This document shows positions 1 through 8,813 of a stretch of DNA of 64,000 bases, in pieces. The DNA is from Actinoalloteichus_B caeruleus (GTDB lineage Bacteria > Actinomycetota > Actinomycetes > Mycobacteriales > Pseudonocardiaceae): assembly GCF_000718005.1 (NCBI RefSeq), contig NZ_JODV01000004.1; one strand, written 5' to 3'. Numbering within the stretch: the stretch's first letter is position 1; each line of letters starts with the position of its first letter. The notes under the pieces were generated by a model. The model was not told the DNA's origin and made no database searches. It saw only the letters and a list, made by a program, of their open reading frames with translations. The translations under genes and the position numbers were made by a program.

Positions 1-2561
1 CAACGACCGTCCTCACCGCCGCGCTGATCCGAGGAGTCCCCACCACGACCCCCCTCACGCTGGTCACCGCTCCCCCACTCACCACCGGAACGCTGATCAC
101 CCTCACCCGACCGCTCACCCGGACGACTCCCGGAACGCTCCGACGACGAATCGTCCTGCCCCCTCCGAGCACCCTCCTCGCCACCACGCTCACCCCGCTC
201 ACCGGGACCGCCGTCGACGTCACCGGACCGCTGGCCGTCCCGCTGCTCCGAACCAGAACCCCGCTCACCACCGGACCAACGACCGTCCTCACCGTCCCGC
301 TGCTCCGAACCGGTGTCCCGGCCCGGTGTTCCGCTGGAATCGCGGTCGCTCGACTCCCGGCCGGGTCGCGAGTCCTCGCCGCGGTCGCCGCCGTTCGCAC
401 CGTCACCGGTGTCGGACCGGCTGTCGGTGCCCCGGTGCGAGTCGCGGGACTCGTCGCCGACCGTTCCGGAGTCACGGCCGGTCTGGGAGTCCTGCCCCGA
501 GCCCCGGCCGTTCTCGCCCGGGGTCGTCTCGGTGGACCGGTGCTCTCCGGTCCCCTGGCGGTCGCCGATCTCGCGGCCGGCGGAGTCGGTGCCCTCCCCG
601 CGCTGCCCGCGTCCCTCCCCGGGGTTGGACTCCTGACCGCCCTGGCCGTGGCTCGTGTCGGCGTGCGCGTTCCCGGGAACGGTCTCCCCGCCCTGGTTCC
701 ACCCGCCCTCGCCGCCGTTCGAGTTCGACTGCCGGTTGCCTGGGGAGTCGCTCGTCTCCTGGCGGCCGTTCGTGTCGGAGTCGGCCCGCGAGGCGGAGTC
801 GCGGCCGCTGTCCGGCGAGCCCACGGTGTCCGGACGGTCCCGGGAGGTGACGTCACCGTTGCCGCCCCGCTCGCCCCGGGACTCGGTGACGATGCCCTCG
901 CCGGAGTCCCCGCGCTGCCCACCGGGGACCGTGTCCCGCGCGGCGGGCTGGTTGACGTCGTTCTGGCCACCGTTCTGGGCACCAGGCCGGCCGCTCTGGT
1001 TGGACTGGTTGGACTGCTGGTTCTGGTTGGACTGCTGGTTCTGGTTGGACTGCTGCCCGGGTCCCTGCTGGTTGTTGCTCACCTGGCTGGGCACGCCACC
1101 GTTGAAGCCCGAGGCCCGCTCGCCGCCGGCGGGAGTGTTCTGGCCTCGGCCGTCCTGCCCCGGGGTGTCGTACCCGCCTGACCGATCGCCGCGCGCGTCC
1201 GGGCTGACCTGCTCCGAGGAGTGTTGACCGCCCCGATGGCCAGGTGTGTCGCCCGGGTTGCTGGTCCGGTCGTGGGGGCTACCGGCGCCCTCCGTCCCGT
1301 CGCGGCCGAACTGGGACTCGCCCGGCCGATCCGCGTTCCCCCGGTCGCCGGCGTGCTGGTTCCCGCTGTCCTGCTGCCCGCCGAACTCGGTCGAGTTCCC
1401 TCGGCTGTCGGACCCGCCGCCTCCGGTCCCCTCCTCGGCTGGGGGCGCGTCGCCGCCCTCCTGGACCGGGGCCTGGTTGTTCTCCGTGTCGAGCGTCGGC
1501 GGTCCCGTCAGGTCGTCGCCGGTCCCGACATCGACCCCGTCACCCTCACCGCCACCGCCTCGGCCACCTCGACCGCTGAACCCGCCGAAGAAGCCCGCGC
1601 TCATCGAGAACGGGTTGAACTCGCCACCCATCGCCGCCGCGGTGGCGGCGTCGCTGATACCGGCCGCGACGCCCTCCCGCGCCGCTCCGCCGAACATGCT
1701 GAGGGCCTCGCCCGGCTTGGAGTTGTGGAAGTTCTGCGGCCCGCCGCCGAACTTGCCGTCACCGATCTTGTTGCCCAGCCCTCGCCCACCCGCACCGAGG
1801 AGGCCGCTGGCCGCGCCGTTCGTCGCGCCGCCGATCGCCGCGCCGATGGTGTTGTCCTTGTTCCAGTCGTCACGGCCCCCGGTGGCGATCTGGCCACTCT
1901 GGATGGCGACGTCGAGCCCGACCTCCTGGGCGGTGCTGTTGACGGTCTGCCGGCCGACCTGGTTGACGACGTTCCCGGCCCGGTTGCCGACGACCTTGTT
2001 GACACCGCCGCCGATCTTGTTGCCGACACCGCCGACGGCGCGGGGGATGGTGGTGCCGACGGTGCGGATGACCTGGTTGCCGATGGTGCGGCCCAGGATC
2101 TTGGTGATCACGTTGCGCAGGACCTGCGAGATCACCGTGCGCGCCGCCGTGACGGCGGCGGAGACGATGGCCCCACCGAAGAACGGGATCCAGGCCATGG
2201 CGAGCGCCGCGGCGACCATCACCAGCTGGACGATGATCATGATACGGGCCTGCTGGATGTCGGCGGCGGTGTTCTTCGCCAGGCTCGACAGCTCCTGGGC
2301 TCCGGCGCGGAGCTCGTCGAGTTTGGTCCGGACCTGCCGGGCGGCCCAGTCCTGGTAGCCGTCGGAGAACTCGCCCGTCATGTCCTGGGACATGTTGCGG
2401 GCGGAGCGCTCCATGGCGACGGCGAACACCTCGAGTTCGTCCGCCATCTTCGACCACGCGCTGCTGATCGAACGCAGGCCGCTCTCACTCCCCTCGGGCC
2501 AGGGCTGGCCCGCGACGATCTTGAGAGCGGTCTGGAGTCCGGCAGGCAGTTCCGTGGTCAT
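1..2561 (-). CDS. Giant WXG100-like type VII secretion protein, N-terminal part (3' end beyond window)
   Basis: An uninterrupted leftward frame starts at ATG 2561 and is still open at base 1, giving about 853 codons with no stop. Residues 1-110 form a helical WXG100-like N-terminal domain (starts MTTELPAGLQTALKIV). A hydrophobic stretch at about 108-135 (MIIVQLVMVAAALAMAWIPF) and a Gly/Ala/Val helical region follow to about 330. The rest is hydrophilic Gly/Asp/Arg/Ser/Gln repeat sequence, including three SNQNQQ-type units near residues 495-515. This architecture (WXG100-like head, long disordered linker, variable C-terminus) is that of large actinobacterial polymorphic toxins exported by type VII systems. 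The C-terminal effector domain would lie outside the window, so toxin activity is inferred. The gene is last in the leftward run, 19 nt after a small WXG-like gene. It could instead be a structural secreted protein. Confidence 0.8.
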   Translation of the reverse strand, partial: MTTELPAGLQTALKIVAGQPWPEGSESGLRSISSAWSKMADELEVFAVAMERSARNMSQDMTGEFSDGYQDWAARQVRTKLDELRAGAQELSSLAKNTAADIQQARIMIIVQLVMVAAALAMAWIPFFGGAIVSAAVTAARTVISQVLRNVITKILGRTIGNQVIRTVGTTIPRAVGGVGNKIGGGVNKVVGNRAGNVVNQVGRQTVNSTAQEVGLDVAIQSGQIATGGRDDWNKDNTIGAAIGGATNGAASGLLGAGGRGLGNKIGDGKFGGGPQNFHNSKPGEALSMFGGAAREGVAAGISDAATAAAMGGEFNPFSMSAGFFGGFSGRGGRGGGGEGDGVDVGTGDDLTGPPTLDTENNQAPVQEGGDAPPAEEGTGGGGSDSRGNSTEFGGQQDSGNQHAGDRGNADRPGESQFGRDGTEGAGSPHDRTSNPGDTPGHRGGQHSSEQVSPDARGDRSGGYDTPGQDGRGQNTPAGGERASGFNGGVPSQVSNNQQGPGQQSNQNQQSNQNQQSNQSNQSGRPGAQNGGQNDVNQPAARDTVPGGQRGDSGEGIVTESRGERGGNGDVTSRDRPDTVGSPDSGRDSASRADSDTNGRQETSDSPGNRQSNSNGGEGGWNQGGETVPGNAHADTSHGQGGQESNPGEGRGQRGEGTDSAGREIGDRQGTGEHRSTETTPGENGRGSGQDSQTGRDSGTVGDESRDSHRGTDSRSDTGDGANGGDRGEDSRPGRESSDRDSSGTPGRDTGSEQRDGEDGRWSGGERGSGSEQRDGQRSGDVDGGPGERGERGGEEGARRGQDDSSSERSGSRPGERSGEGDQRSGGEWGSGDQREGGRGGDSSDQRGGEDGR

Positions 2562-2580
2562 GTCTCACCCAGTTCCGTAC

Positions 2581-2931
2581 TCAGCCCGAGGTGTCGGGCC
2601 GACCCCTGCGGAGATGGTCGATGGCGGAGCCGAGGTCCTGCGCCCCCTCGCTGTCGATCTGCATGAACAACTCGACCACCTCGGGCACGAAACCCGACAT
2701 GTTCGCGCAGATCTCGTAGACGTCCTCCAGGCTCTGGACCTGCCCGTCAGCGGGTTCGACGTACTTGTTCGCGAACGCCTTCCCGATGTCGTCGGTGCTC
2801 CAGCAGCCGTCGTTGGCGTCGAGGACCTGGCAGAGCTCGCGCCACGCTGCGCCGAAGTCCTCGATGGCCTCCCGGTCCTCCTTGTTGTGGATGAACACCT
2901 CGGTGGTGTCCACTGAGGTCTCGTCGGCCAC
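2581..2931 (-). CDS. Small WXG100-like helical protein, likely partner of the giant secreted protein
   Basis: A 116-residue acidic protein starting MADETSVDTTEVF. It contains a turn-like segment, CWSTDDIGKAFANKY, around residues 43-57, resembling the W-x-x-D-x-x-G-x-x-F-x-x-x-Y hairpin of small type VII secretion targets, flanked by predicted helices. It lies between the YbaB-like gene (120 nt upstream) and the giant WXG100-like gene (19 nt downstream), which suggests co-expression with the latter. By analogy with Esx partners it may co-fold or co-export with that protein. No enzymatic motif is visible, and an immunity or chaperone role cannot be excluded. Confidence 0.7.
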   Translation of the reverse strand: MADETSVDTTEVFIHNKEDREAIEDFGAAWRELCQVLDANDGCWSTDDIGKAFANKYVEPADGQVQSLEDVYEICANMSGFVPEVVELFMQIDSEGAQDLGSAIDHLRRGRPDTSG

Positions 2932-3050
2932 GCCGCTCTCCTTCCTCTCGGGCCCCCTCCAGGGGGGACCCGGTGTCCCGGGGGGACACGCGGTGGTCTC
3001 GGGTCAACGAAGGGGGAGGCCGCCGGGGTCAGGGGCGGCCCCCAGGGCGG

Positions 3051-3533
3051 TCAGCGGTCGTGGTCCCAGCCGTCGTCCTGGGGACGCGGCTTCTTCAGCT
3101 CGGGTTTCTGCGTGGTGGCGCCCTGGTCGGCGATGATCGGGTCGAGGATGCCCTGGAGCAGTTCGCCGAAGTCGCTGCGCCCCGAGGCGAAGTCCTCGAA
3201 GTCCACGTTGGGGACCGGGGACCCGCCCATCAGCTCACCCATCGACTTGAGGTGCTCCGAGTTCGCCTTCCGCAACGTCTTGGTGAGGACCTCGGCCAGT
3301 TCCTTGGGCGTCATCTTGCGGTACTGGGTCGTGTTCACCTTGATCTCGCGCAGCTGGCCGTTGCCGTCGAGGGTCACGGTGAGCATCTTGTTGTCGGAGT
3401 CGACCGTCGTCGACGCCTTGGAGATGTCCTCCTGGAGCTTGATCAGCCGCGCCTGCTGCTTCTCGAACTCCGCGAGGGCTCCGGCGACGTCGGGCAGGCC
3501 TTGGCCGCTGAACGGGTTGAAGCCGGCGGTCAT
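3051..3533 (-). CDS. YbaB/EbfC family protein
   Basis: A 160-residue protein with an N-terminal helical segment (about 15-45, LAEFEKQQARLIKLQEDI) followed by a beta-rich core (LTVTLDGNGQLREIKVNTTQY, residues about 51-72) and a C-terminal helix. This is the layout of YbaB/EbfC nucleoid-associated proteins. The last 35 residues are a charged tail. ATG 3533 is preceded by an AGGAGG ribosome site 7 nt away. YbaB-like genes are frequent in actinobacterial type VII loci, where their role is not established; DNA binding is a family property, not something visible here. It sits inside the leftward type VII run. Confidence 0.85.
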   Translation of the reverse strand: MTAGFNPFSGQGLPDVAGALAEFEKQQARLIKLQEDISKASTTVDSDNKMLTVTLDGNGQLREIKVNTTQYRKMTPKELAEVLTKTLRKANSEHLKSMGELMGGSPVPNVDFEDFASGRSDFGELLQGILDPIIADQGATTQKPELKKPRPQDDGWDHDR

Positions 3534-3582
3534 GTCAGGTCCTCCTGCTGGATGTTGCTGTCGGGGACGGTGGGGCGGGCTG

Positions 3583-5406
3583 TCAGTCCCGGCCGATCAC
3601 TCCGGCGGAACCCTCGCGGGCGACCGACCACGAGTCGGACTCGGTGTAGGGAGCGTCTCGCAGCCGGTCCTCCTCCTGTTGTCCGGCACCCGCGCCCATT
3701 CCTCCCATCGGCATGAACGGAGCTCTGGAGTCTCCCGAACCCCCCGGGGTCACGACGCCAGGGGTCCCCATCCCCATGTCGAACCCGAAGACGCCGCCCG
3801 GGGTGGACACCGGCAACCGCCCGGGCGTTCCGCCGGGCAGTGGGGCTCCGCCGAGGGGCTGGCCCGGGACCGCGCTTCCTGGCGTCCCGCCTGGCACCGG
3901 CGGAACCGCACCGGGCGGGATCGCCCCTGGCGGCACCGCGCTGCCCGGCGAGACCACACCGGACGGCGGGATGCCCCCGGGTGTGGCGCCGAGGACCGGC
4001 AGCCCCGGGGTGACCTTGCCTGGTGGGAGCGCACCCGGGGGCGTCACCCCGCCGGGGGTCTGCCCGAACTGGGGGTTCTGGACGGGCACCGACCCGGGCC
4101 CACTGCCCGGCGGCAGGGTGTTCAGCGGAGGCTGCCCCGCTGGCGGTCGGCCACCCGACGGGTTCGTCGGCGACGGGTTGTGCCCCGGCGGGTTGCCCGG
4201 GCGGTCCCCGGACTGGTTGGAGACGGGCGGCACGACCGGGTTCACCGGCTGTGGGAACCGGGGCACGTTGGTGCCGACGCCGCCGGGCACTCCGATGCCC
4301 GCCACCGGCACCCGTCCACCCGCCTCGACCCCGACCGGGACGTTCGACACCGGTGCGACGGGCGCCACCGGTGCCCCGGGCGCGGCGGGGACCACGGGGG
4401 CGTGTCCGACGGTCTGCACCGCCTGCGCGTCCAGACCGACCGTGACATCACCCGGAGTGGACCACTGGCCGTCCTCCCCCGACTGCCCGTACTGCCCAGG
4501 CTGGCCGGCGCGGTCGCCGACACCGCCGACGACGCCGACGCCGGCGGGGCGCGCCACCGAGTTGACCCCGTACTTCTCGTCACCGACGGGCTGCGACGAC
4601 GCGGCCGGCTGCCCCAGGACACCCATGCGTTGCTGGACCGCCCCGTAGGGGGCGGCACCGGCCACGGCGGCCGGCGCTCCCGCGTACGGGGTCACCTCCT
4701 GCTGCTCGGGAGCGGCCAGCCCGGTCGGGGAGAGCGGAACGCCGTTCGCCGGGGCGCCGAGCACCGACATCGGGGCGGAGGCCGTGGTGACCCCGACCTG
4801 GGTCACGCGGGTCATGGGCGCGTTGGCCCGCACCCGAGCGTCGGCCGCGGTCACCTCGGGAAGCTGCCGCAGGGTGGCACTGGTCTGGTTGTAGTCGGCG
4901 GACAGCCGGTGGAGCACATGCGCCGCCTGCTCGTCCTTGACCCTGGCGGCGTGTTCCGCCCGCGCGGCGTTGGCGTGCGCGGCGTCCTCCGCCGGCATGT
5001 CGGTGGGCAGCGGGTCCATCTGGACCGTCGACTGCTGGATGTCCTTCAGCTGCCGCTGTGCCCGCACCAGGGCGTCCCCGGCCTCCCTGGTGCGGGAGGA
5101 GTAACTCGGCGTGCTCAGGGTGTCGGTCACCTGGACGACGACGTTGTCCGTCCTCGTCCTCCGCTCGGACAACCTGTCCTTGGCCGAACCGCCCTGCCAG
5201 ACCTCGTCGAGCCGGTTCCAGTGTCGACGTACCTCGTCCAACACCCCGTTGAGCCGGGTGACGATGCCGTCGAAGCTGTCCGCGGCGCGGTAGAACCGGT
5301 CGGGGTCGGCGGCCGCGAGCGCCGCCACGGCGCCCTCCAGCGTCGGTGGAACGCCCCCGAAGTCGCCCGGGTCGGGCGGCTGGGTGGTGTCGGAGACCAG
5401 CTCCAT
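3583..5406 (-). CDS. PPE/WXG100-like secreted-type protein with Pro/Gly-rich tail
   Basis: A 607-residue protein. The N-terminal 190 residues are helical and contain a canonical W-x-G (VWQGGSA, about residue 69) between two long helices, the hallmark of WXG100/PPE-type type VII substrates. From about residue 230 the sequence is Val/Pro/Gly-rich with many PPG, TPG and LPG units, low-complexity and probably disordered. The protein ends with an acidic segment and the tail GVIGRD, which resembles the tail PVVGRE of the adjacent 1,065-residue protein. It has no signal peptide, as expected for type VII cargo. ATG 5406 follows an AGGAGG site. It lies 49 nt before the YbaB-like gene in the same direction. 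Confidence 0.82.
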   Translation of the reverse strand: MELVSDTTQPPDPGDFGGVPPTLEGAVAALAAADPDRFYRAADSFDGIVTRLNGVLDEVRRHWNRLDEVWQGGSAKDRLSERRTRTDNVVVQVTDTLSTPSYSSRTREAGDALVRAQRQLKDIQQSTVQMDPLPTDMPAEDAAHANAARAEHAARVKDEQAAHVLHRLSADYNQTSATLRQLPEVTAADARVRANAPMTRVTQVGVTTASAPMSVLGAPANGVPLSPTGLAAPEQQEVTPYAGAPAAVAGAAPYGAVQQRMGVLGQPAASSQPVGDEKYGVNSVARPAGVGVVGGVGDRAGQPGQYGQSGEDGQWSTPGDVTVGLDAQAVQTVGHAPVVPAAPGAPVAPVAPVSNVPVGVEAGGRVPVAGIGVPGGVGTNVPRFPQPVNPVVPPVSNQSGDRPGNPPGHNPSPTNPSGGRPPAGQPPLNTLPPGSGPGSVPVQNPQFGQTPGGVTPPGALPPGKVTPGLPVLGATPGGIPPSGVVSPGSAVPPGAIPPGAVPPVPGGTPGSAVPGQPLGGAPLPGGTPGRLPVSTPGGVFGFDMGMGTPGVVTPGGSGDSRAPFMPMGGMGAGAGQQEEDRLRDAPYTESDSWSVAREGSAGVIGRD

Positions 5407-5468
5407 CCGTGATCCTCCTCGTGCTCACGCCTGACGTGTCATCGCCGTACCCGCGCTGGCCGGCTCGC

Positions 5469-8400
5469 TCATTCGCGTCCCACCACCGGGGAGATGGAAC
5501 GGTCGTCGGACCATTCCTCGTCGTCCGCCCCGATCCAGGCCTCGCGTTCCCGCTTCTGGTTCTGCCCACCCGCGCCGGCCGCCGCCATGCCGGGGGACAT
5601 CGGGGGCATCATCGGCATCCCGTGCCCGCCCGGTCCGCCGGCCGACTGGGTCGCGGGCACGGACACCGAGGACACCGACTGGGGCATCGTCGCTCCGGGC
5701 GGTGCCACGTTGAAGGACGGGGTCCTCGTCATGGCGGCCGGGTCCATGGCCGGCAGTGTCCTCGGTGCGCCCACGCCCACCCCGGGGTCGACGCCACCGC
5801 CACCGCCACCGCCGATGGAGCCGAGGTCCGGCACGCCGCCACCGGCACCTCCGCCAGCACCGATCGACTCCAGATCCGGCGCCCCACCGCCACCGGCGCC
5901 GCCACCGGAGAGGAAGGACTCCAGGTCACTGGTGGCCGCCTTGGCCTCGGTGGCGGCGTCGCGCCACGAGTCGGTGTCACCCTCACGCGACAGCAGACCG
6001 GACAGGCTCTCCCGCCCCTCGGACAGCGACTGGCGGGCGTCCTCGATGGCCTGCCGGGCCTCCTCGGGGAGGGCGCTGGTGTCGATCCCGGCGAGCCGGT
6101 CCTCCGCGTCCCGGAATCCGCCGTCGGCGGATTCCAGGCCCTGCCGCGCGAGGTCGGGGTCGCCGTCGAGGTTGATCTCGCCGAGGCCGGCGACGGCTTC
6201 CTCCGCCATCCGCCTGGCGTCGTCGACCGCCTGGCGCGACGCCTCCGACATCCCGTCGGTCTCGATGTCGCCGAGACGTCCTCGGGCGTTGTCGAAGTCG
6301 CGCTGCGCGTCGTTGAAGTCGGCGGGCAACAGCTGTGGCTGGCCGGGGAGCGGAACGTCGGTGAGGCTGTCCATGCTCTCGCCGAGCTTGTCGCGGACGT
6401 CCTCGATGGCCTGCCGCTCGGCGTCGGACATGTCGCTCATGTCCATGCCCGCCAACAGGTCGTCGGCGGCTTCGAAACCTGACCTGGCCTGTTCGAGTGC
6501 CTCGCTGACCTCGGCGGGGTCGCCGGTGAGGTCGATGCCCTCCAGCCCGGCCATGGCCTCCTCCGCGGCGCGGCGGGCACCGTCGACCGCGTCCTGGGAG
6601 CCGTCGGGGAGGCCGCCGGGGGTGGAGGAACCGATCTGACCGAGTTCGTCCAGTGCGTCCTGGGCCTGTCGGGCGGCGTCGTCGACGGCGCGTTCGCCCT
6701 CGCTGACCGAGGGGTCGAGGGCGTTCCTGGCCTCGTCGAGGCTGCCGAGGCCGTCGCTGAGGCGGTCCCTGGCGTCCTCGATGGCCTGCCGTTCCTGGGG
6801 GGACATCCCGCTGGTGTCGATGCCCTCCAGTTGGTCCTGGGCCTCGCGGAATCCGGCCTCGGCATCGTCGATCGCCTGTCGGGCGGCTCCCGGGTCGAAA
6901 CTCCCGTCCTCGCCGATGCCGAGGCCGCCCCCGTTGACCAGATCGTCGAGGCCGTCGATGGCCTCCTGACCGGCCCGCTTCGCGTCCTCGATGGCGCGGC
7001 GCGACTCGGGGTCCCGGTCGCCGGATCCAGGCGCCCCGCCGCCGGGCACGCCACCGCCTGGGACGCCACCGCCGATGCCGTCGAGACCACCGCCGCCGAT
7101 CTCGTTGAGGCCGTCGATGGCCTCCTGACCGGCCCGCTTCGCGTCCTCGACGGCCTGCCGGGCCGCCTCACCGGCGCCGTTGTCCCCACCCCCGGCGGAG
7201 TCCCCGCCGCCACCGGTCCCCTCGGAACCGCCGCCGCCGAAGCCGGGCACGCCGCCGCCGATCGGGGCGCCACCGCCGCCCTCGCCGGGCGCGTCGCCAC
7301 CGATGCCGTCCAGACCACCGCCGCCGATCTCGTTCAGGCCGTCGATGGCCTCCTGACCGGCTGCCTTGGCGTCCTCGACGGCCTGCCGCGCTGCCTCGCC
7401 GGCTGCCGAGTCGCCGCCACCGCCGGCACCCTCGCCACCGCCACCGACGCCTTCCTCGCCACCGATGCCCTCGCCGATGTCGAGGCCGCCGGGGGAGCCG
7501 CCGGGGGAGCCGCCACCCGCGCCCTCACCGGCCGAGTCGAGGCTCGGCGCGCTGTTCCCGATCTCGTTGAGGCCGTCGATGGCGTCCTGTCCCGCCGCCT
7601 TCGCGTCCTCGACGGCCTGCTGCGCCTCCTCGCCGGCGCCACCCACGTCCAGACCGCCGGGCGTCTCGCCCCCGGCCGGATCGCCGGCGCCGCCACCGCC
7701 CACGCCGGGCGCGCCGCCGCCGATGCCCTCGCCGTTCTCCCCGAGGGCCTCCTCCCCCAGCTCACCGGGAGTGGTGGCCAGCCCCTCGGTGTCCAGGCCC
7801 GGTACCGCTTCACCCGGTGCGAGCTGCCCGGCCTCCGATGGGATCTCGCCCCCGAACCCCTCCTCCGCGGGGACGCCGGGGATGTTCTCCTGGGGGATCT
7901 GGTCCGGCAGCTGCTCCCCTGGCATCCCCTGGCCGTTGCCCGGAACCCCGGGCGGGTTTCCGACAGTCTCGACGGGCGGTGGCTGGAAGACCGCGCCCGC
8001 GGAGGACACCGGCGTGTCCAACGCCTTGCCGAGGGAGTCCTTCAGGGAGTCACCGACCGGCAGGTACACCTCGTCGGAGAGGTGTTGCATGGCCTCGCGG
8101 GCCTTCTTCAGCCGCTCCTTGCCCATCTCGGCGGCCACCTTGCCGAGCCCGAAGAGCATCATCGCCGTGGCGGGGCTGAAGAACATCACGCCGACACCCG
8201 CCGAGATGAGCTGCGCGGCAGACTTGTAGAAGCCCTGCGCCGCCTCGACCTCGTCGAGGATCGTGTCCCTGGCTTCCTGTGCCCGGTCCCCGACGTCGAC
8301 GAAGATCCCGTACCCGCCGGAGTTGCCGCCCCCGCCGTCCTCGCCCCGGATGGGGTGTTGGTCGAAGTGGCTGGGCGAGAGCGCGTTCACCACCCGCCCC

Positions 8401-8666
8401 GAGATCCGCAGCAGTTCGCCGACGTAGTTCTGGAACGACTCGGCGGCCGCGCCCTCGAAGATCCCGTCCTCGTCGAGCTTCTTCGCCTGCGACTTGATCG
8501 AGTCGAGGGTGGTGTCGAGGTTCTGCGCGATGTTGGGGAATACCTCACCGGCGTGCCGCAGCGTGGGGGGTTCGATGGTCCTGGCGGTCTCGACCAGCCA
8601 TTCCATCGACGAGTCGGCATAGCTGGTGGACGGCCGGTCGTTCTCGCCGTTCAAACGATCGGACAT
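5469..8666 (-). CDS. Large WXG100-like protein with repeated Ala/Glu-rich helical modules
   Basis: A 1,065-residue protein. Residues 20-220 form a WXG100-like helical head, with the W-x-G replaced by F-E-G (IFEGAAAESF, about 70-79) and a hydrophobic segment at about 151-178. From about 330 to 930 it carries repeated units built on a core like RQAVEDAKAAGQEAIDGLNE or RQAIEDAR..LSDGL, separated by Gly-rich linkers. Early units are nearly identical; later ones are diverged and lack the linkers. The C-terminal 130 residues are Gly/Pro/Met-rich and end EEWSDDRSISPVVGRE. A GAGGGAG site precedes ATG 8666. It is probably a secreted or surface type VII substrate with a fibrous or helical-bundle stalk; function unknown. 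Confidence 0.82.
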   Translation of the reverse strand: MSDRLNGENDRPSTSYADSSMEWLVETARTIEPPTLRHAGEVFPNIAQNLDTTLDSIKSQAKKLDEDGIFEGAAAESFQNYVGELLRISGRVVNALSPSHFDQHPIRGEDGGGGNSGGYGIFVDVGDRAQEARDTILDEVEAAQGFYKSAAQLISAGVGVMFFSPATAMMLFGLGKVAAEMGKERLKKAREAMQHLSDEVYLPVGDSLKDSLGKALDTPVSSAGAVFQPPPVETVGNPPGVPGNGQGMPGEQLPDQIPQENIPGVPAEEGFGGEIPSEAGQLAPGEAVPGLDTEGLATTPGELGEEALGENGEGIGGGAPGVGGGGAGDPAGGETPGGLDVGGAGEEAQQAVEDAKAAGQDAIDGLNEIGNSAPSLDSAGEGAGGGSPGGSPGGLDIGEGIGGEEGVGGGGEGAGGGGDSAAGEAARQAVEDAKAAGQEAIDGLNEIGGGGLDGIGGDAPGEGGGGAPIGGGVPGFGGGGSEGTGGGGDSAGGGDNGAGEAARQAVEDAKRAGQEAIDGLNEIGGGGLDGIGGGVPGGGVPGGGAPGSGDRDPESRRAIEDAKRAGQEAIDGLDDLVNGGGLGIGEDGSFDPGAARQAIDDAEAGFREAQDQLEGIDTSGMSPQERQAIEDARDRLSDGLGSLDEARNALDPSVSEGERAVDDAARQAQDALDELGQIGSSTPGGLPDGSQDAVDGARRAAEEAMAGLEGIDLTGDPAEVSEALEQARSGFEAADDLLAGMDMSDMSDAERQAIEDVRDKLGESMDSLTDVPLPGQPQLLPADFNDAQRDFDNARGRLGDIETDGMSEASRQAVDDARRMAEEAVAGLGEINLDGDPDLARQGLESADGGFRDAEDRLAGIDTSALPEEARQAIEDARQSLSEGRESLSGLLSREGDTDSWRDAATEAKAATSDLESFLSGGGAGGGGAPDLESIGAGGGAGGGVPDLGSIGGGGGGGVDPGVGVGAPRTLPAMDPAAMTRTPSFNVAPPGATMPQSVSSVSVPATQSAGGPGGHGMPMMPPMSPGMAAAGAGGQNQKREREAWIGADDEEWSDDRSISPVVGRE

Positions 8667-8813
8667 CGGTGTTCTCCCTCGTGGGGCGTGGGCGGAGGGC
8701 GGCGAACGCCACCGGCGGCATCGGGTCCCCCTGCGTTCGCCGAGGCGCGGGGGAACGCGGGGGGCTCGGTGATCTGTCGGTGTGCCCGCCGTGCGGCGCG
8801 GGCACTGCTGGGC

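Noticed and set aside
1..2561. Plus-strand open frames (up to 481 residues) in the left 2.6 kb
   Set aside because: They mirror the repetitive - strand gene. Only the - strand translation shows WXG100-like helices, a hydrophobic segment and a tidy start.
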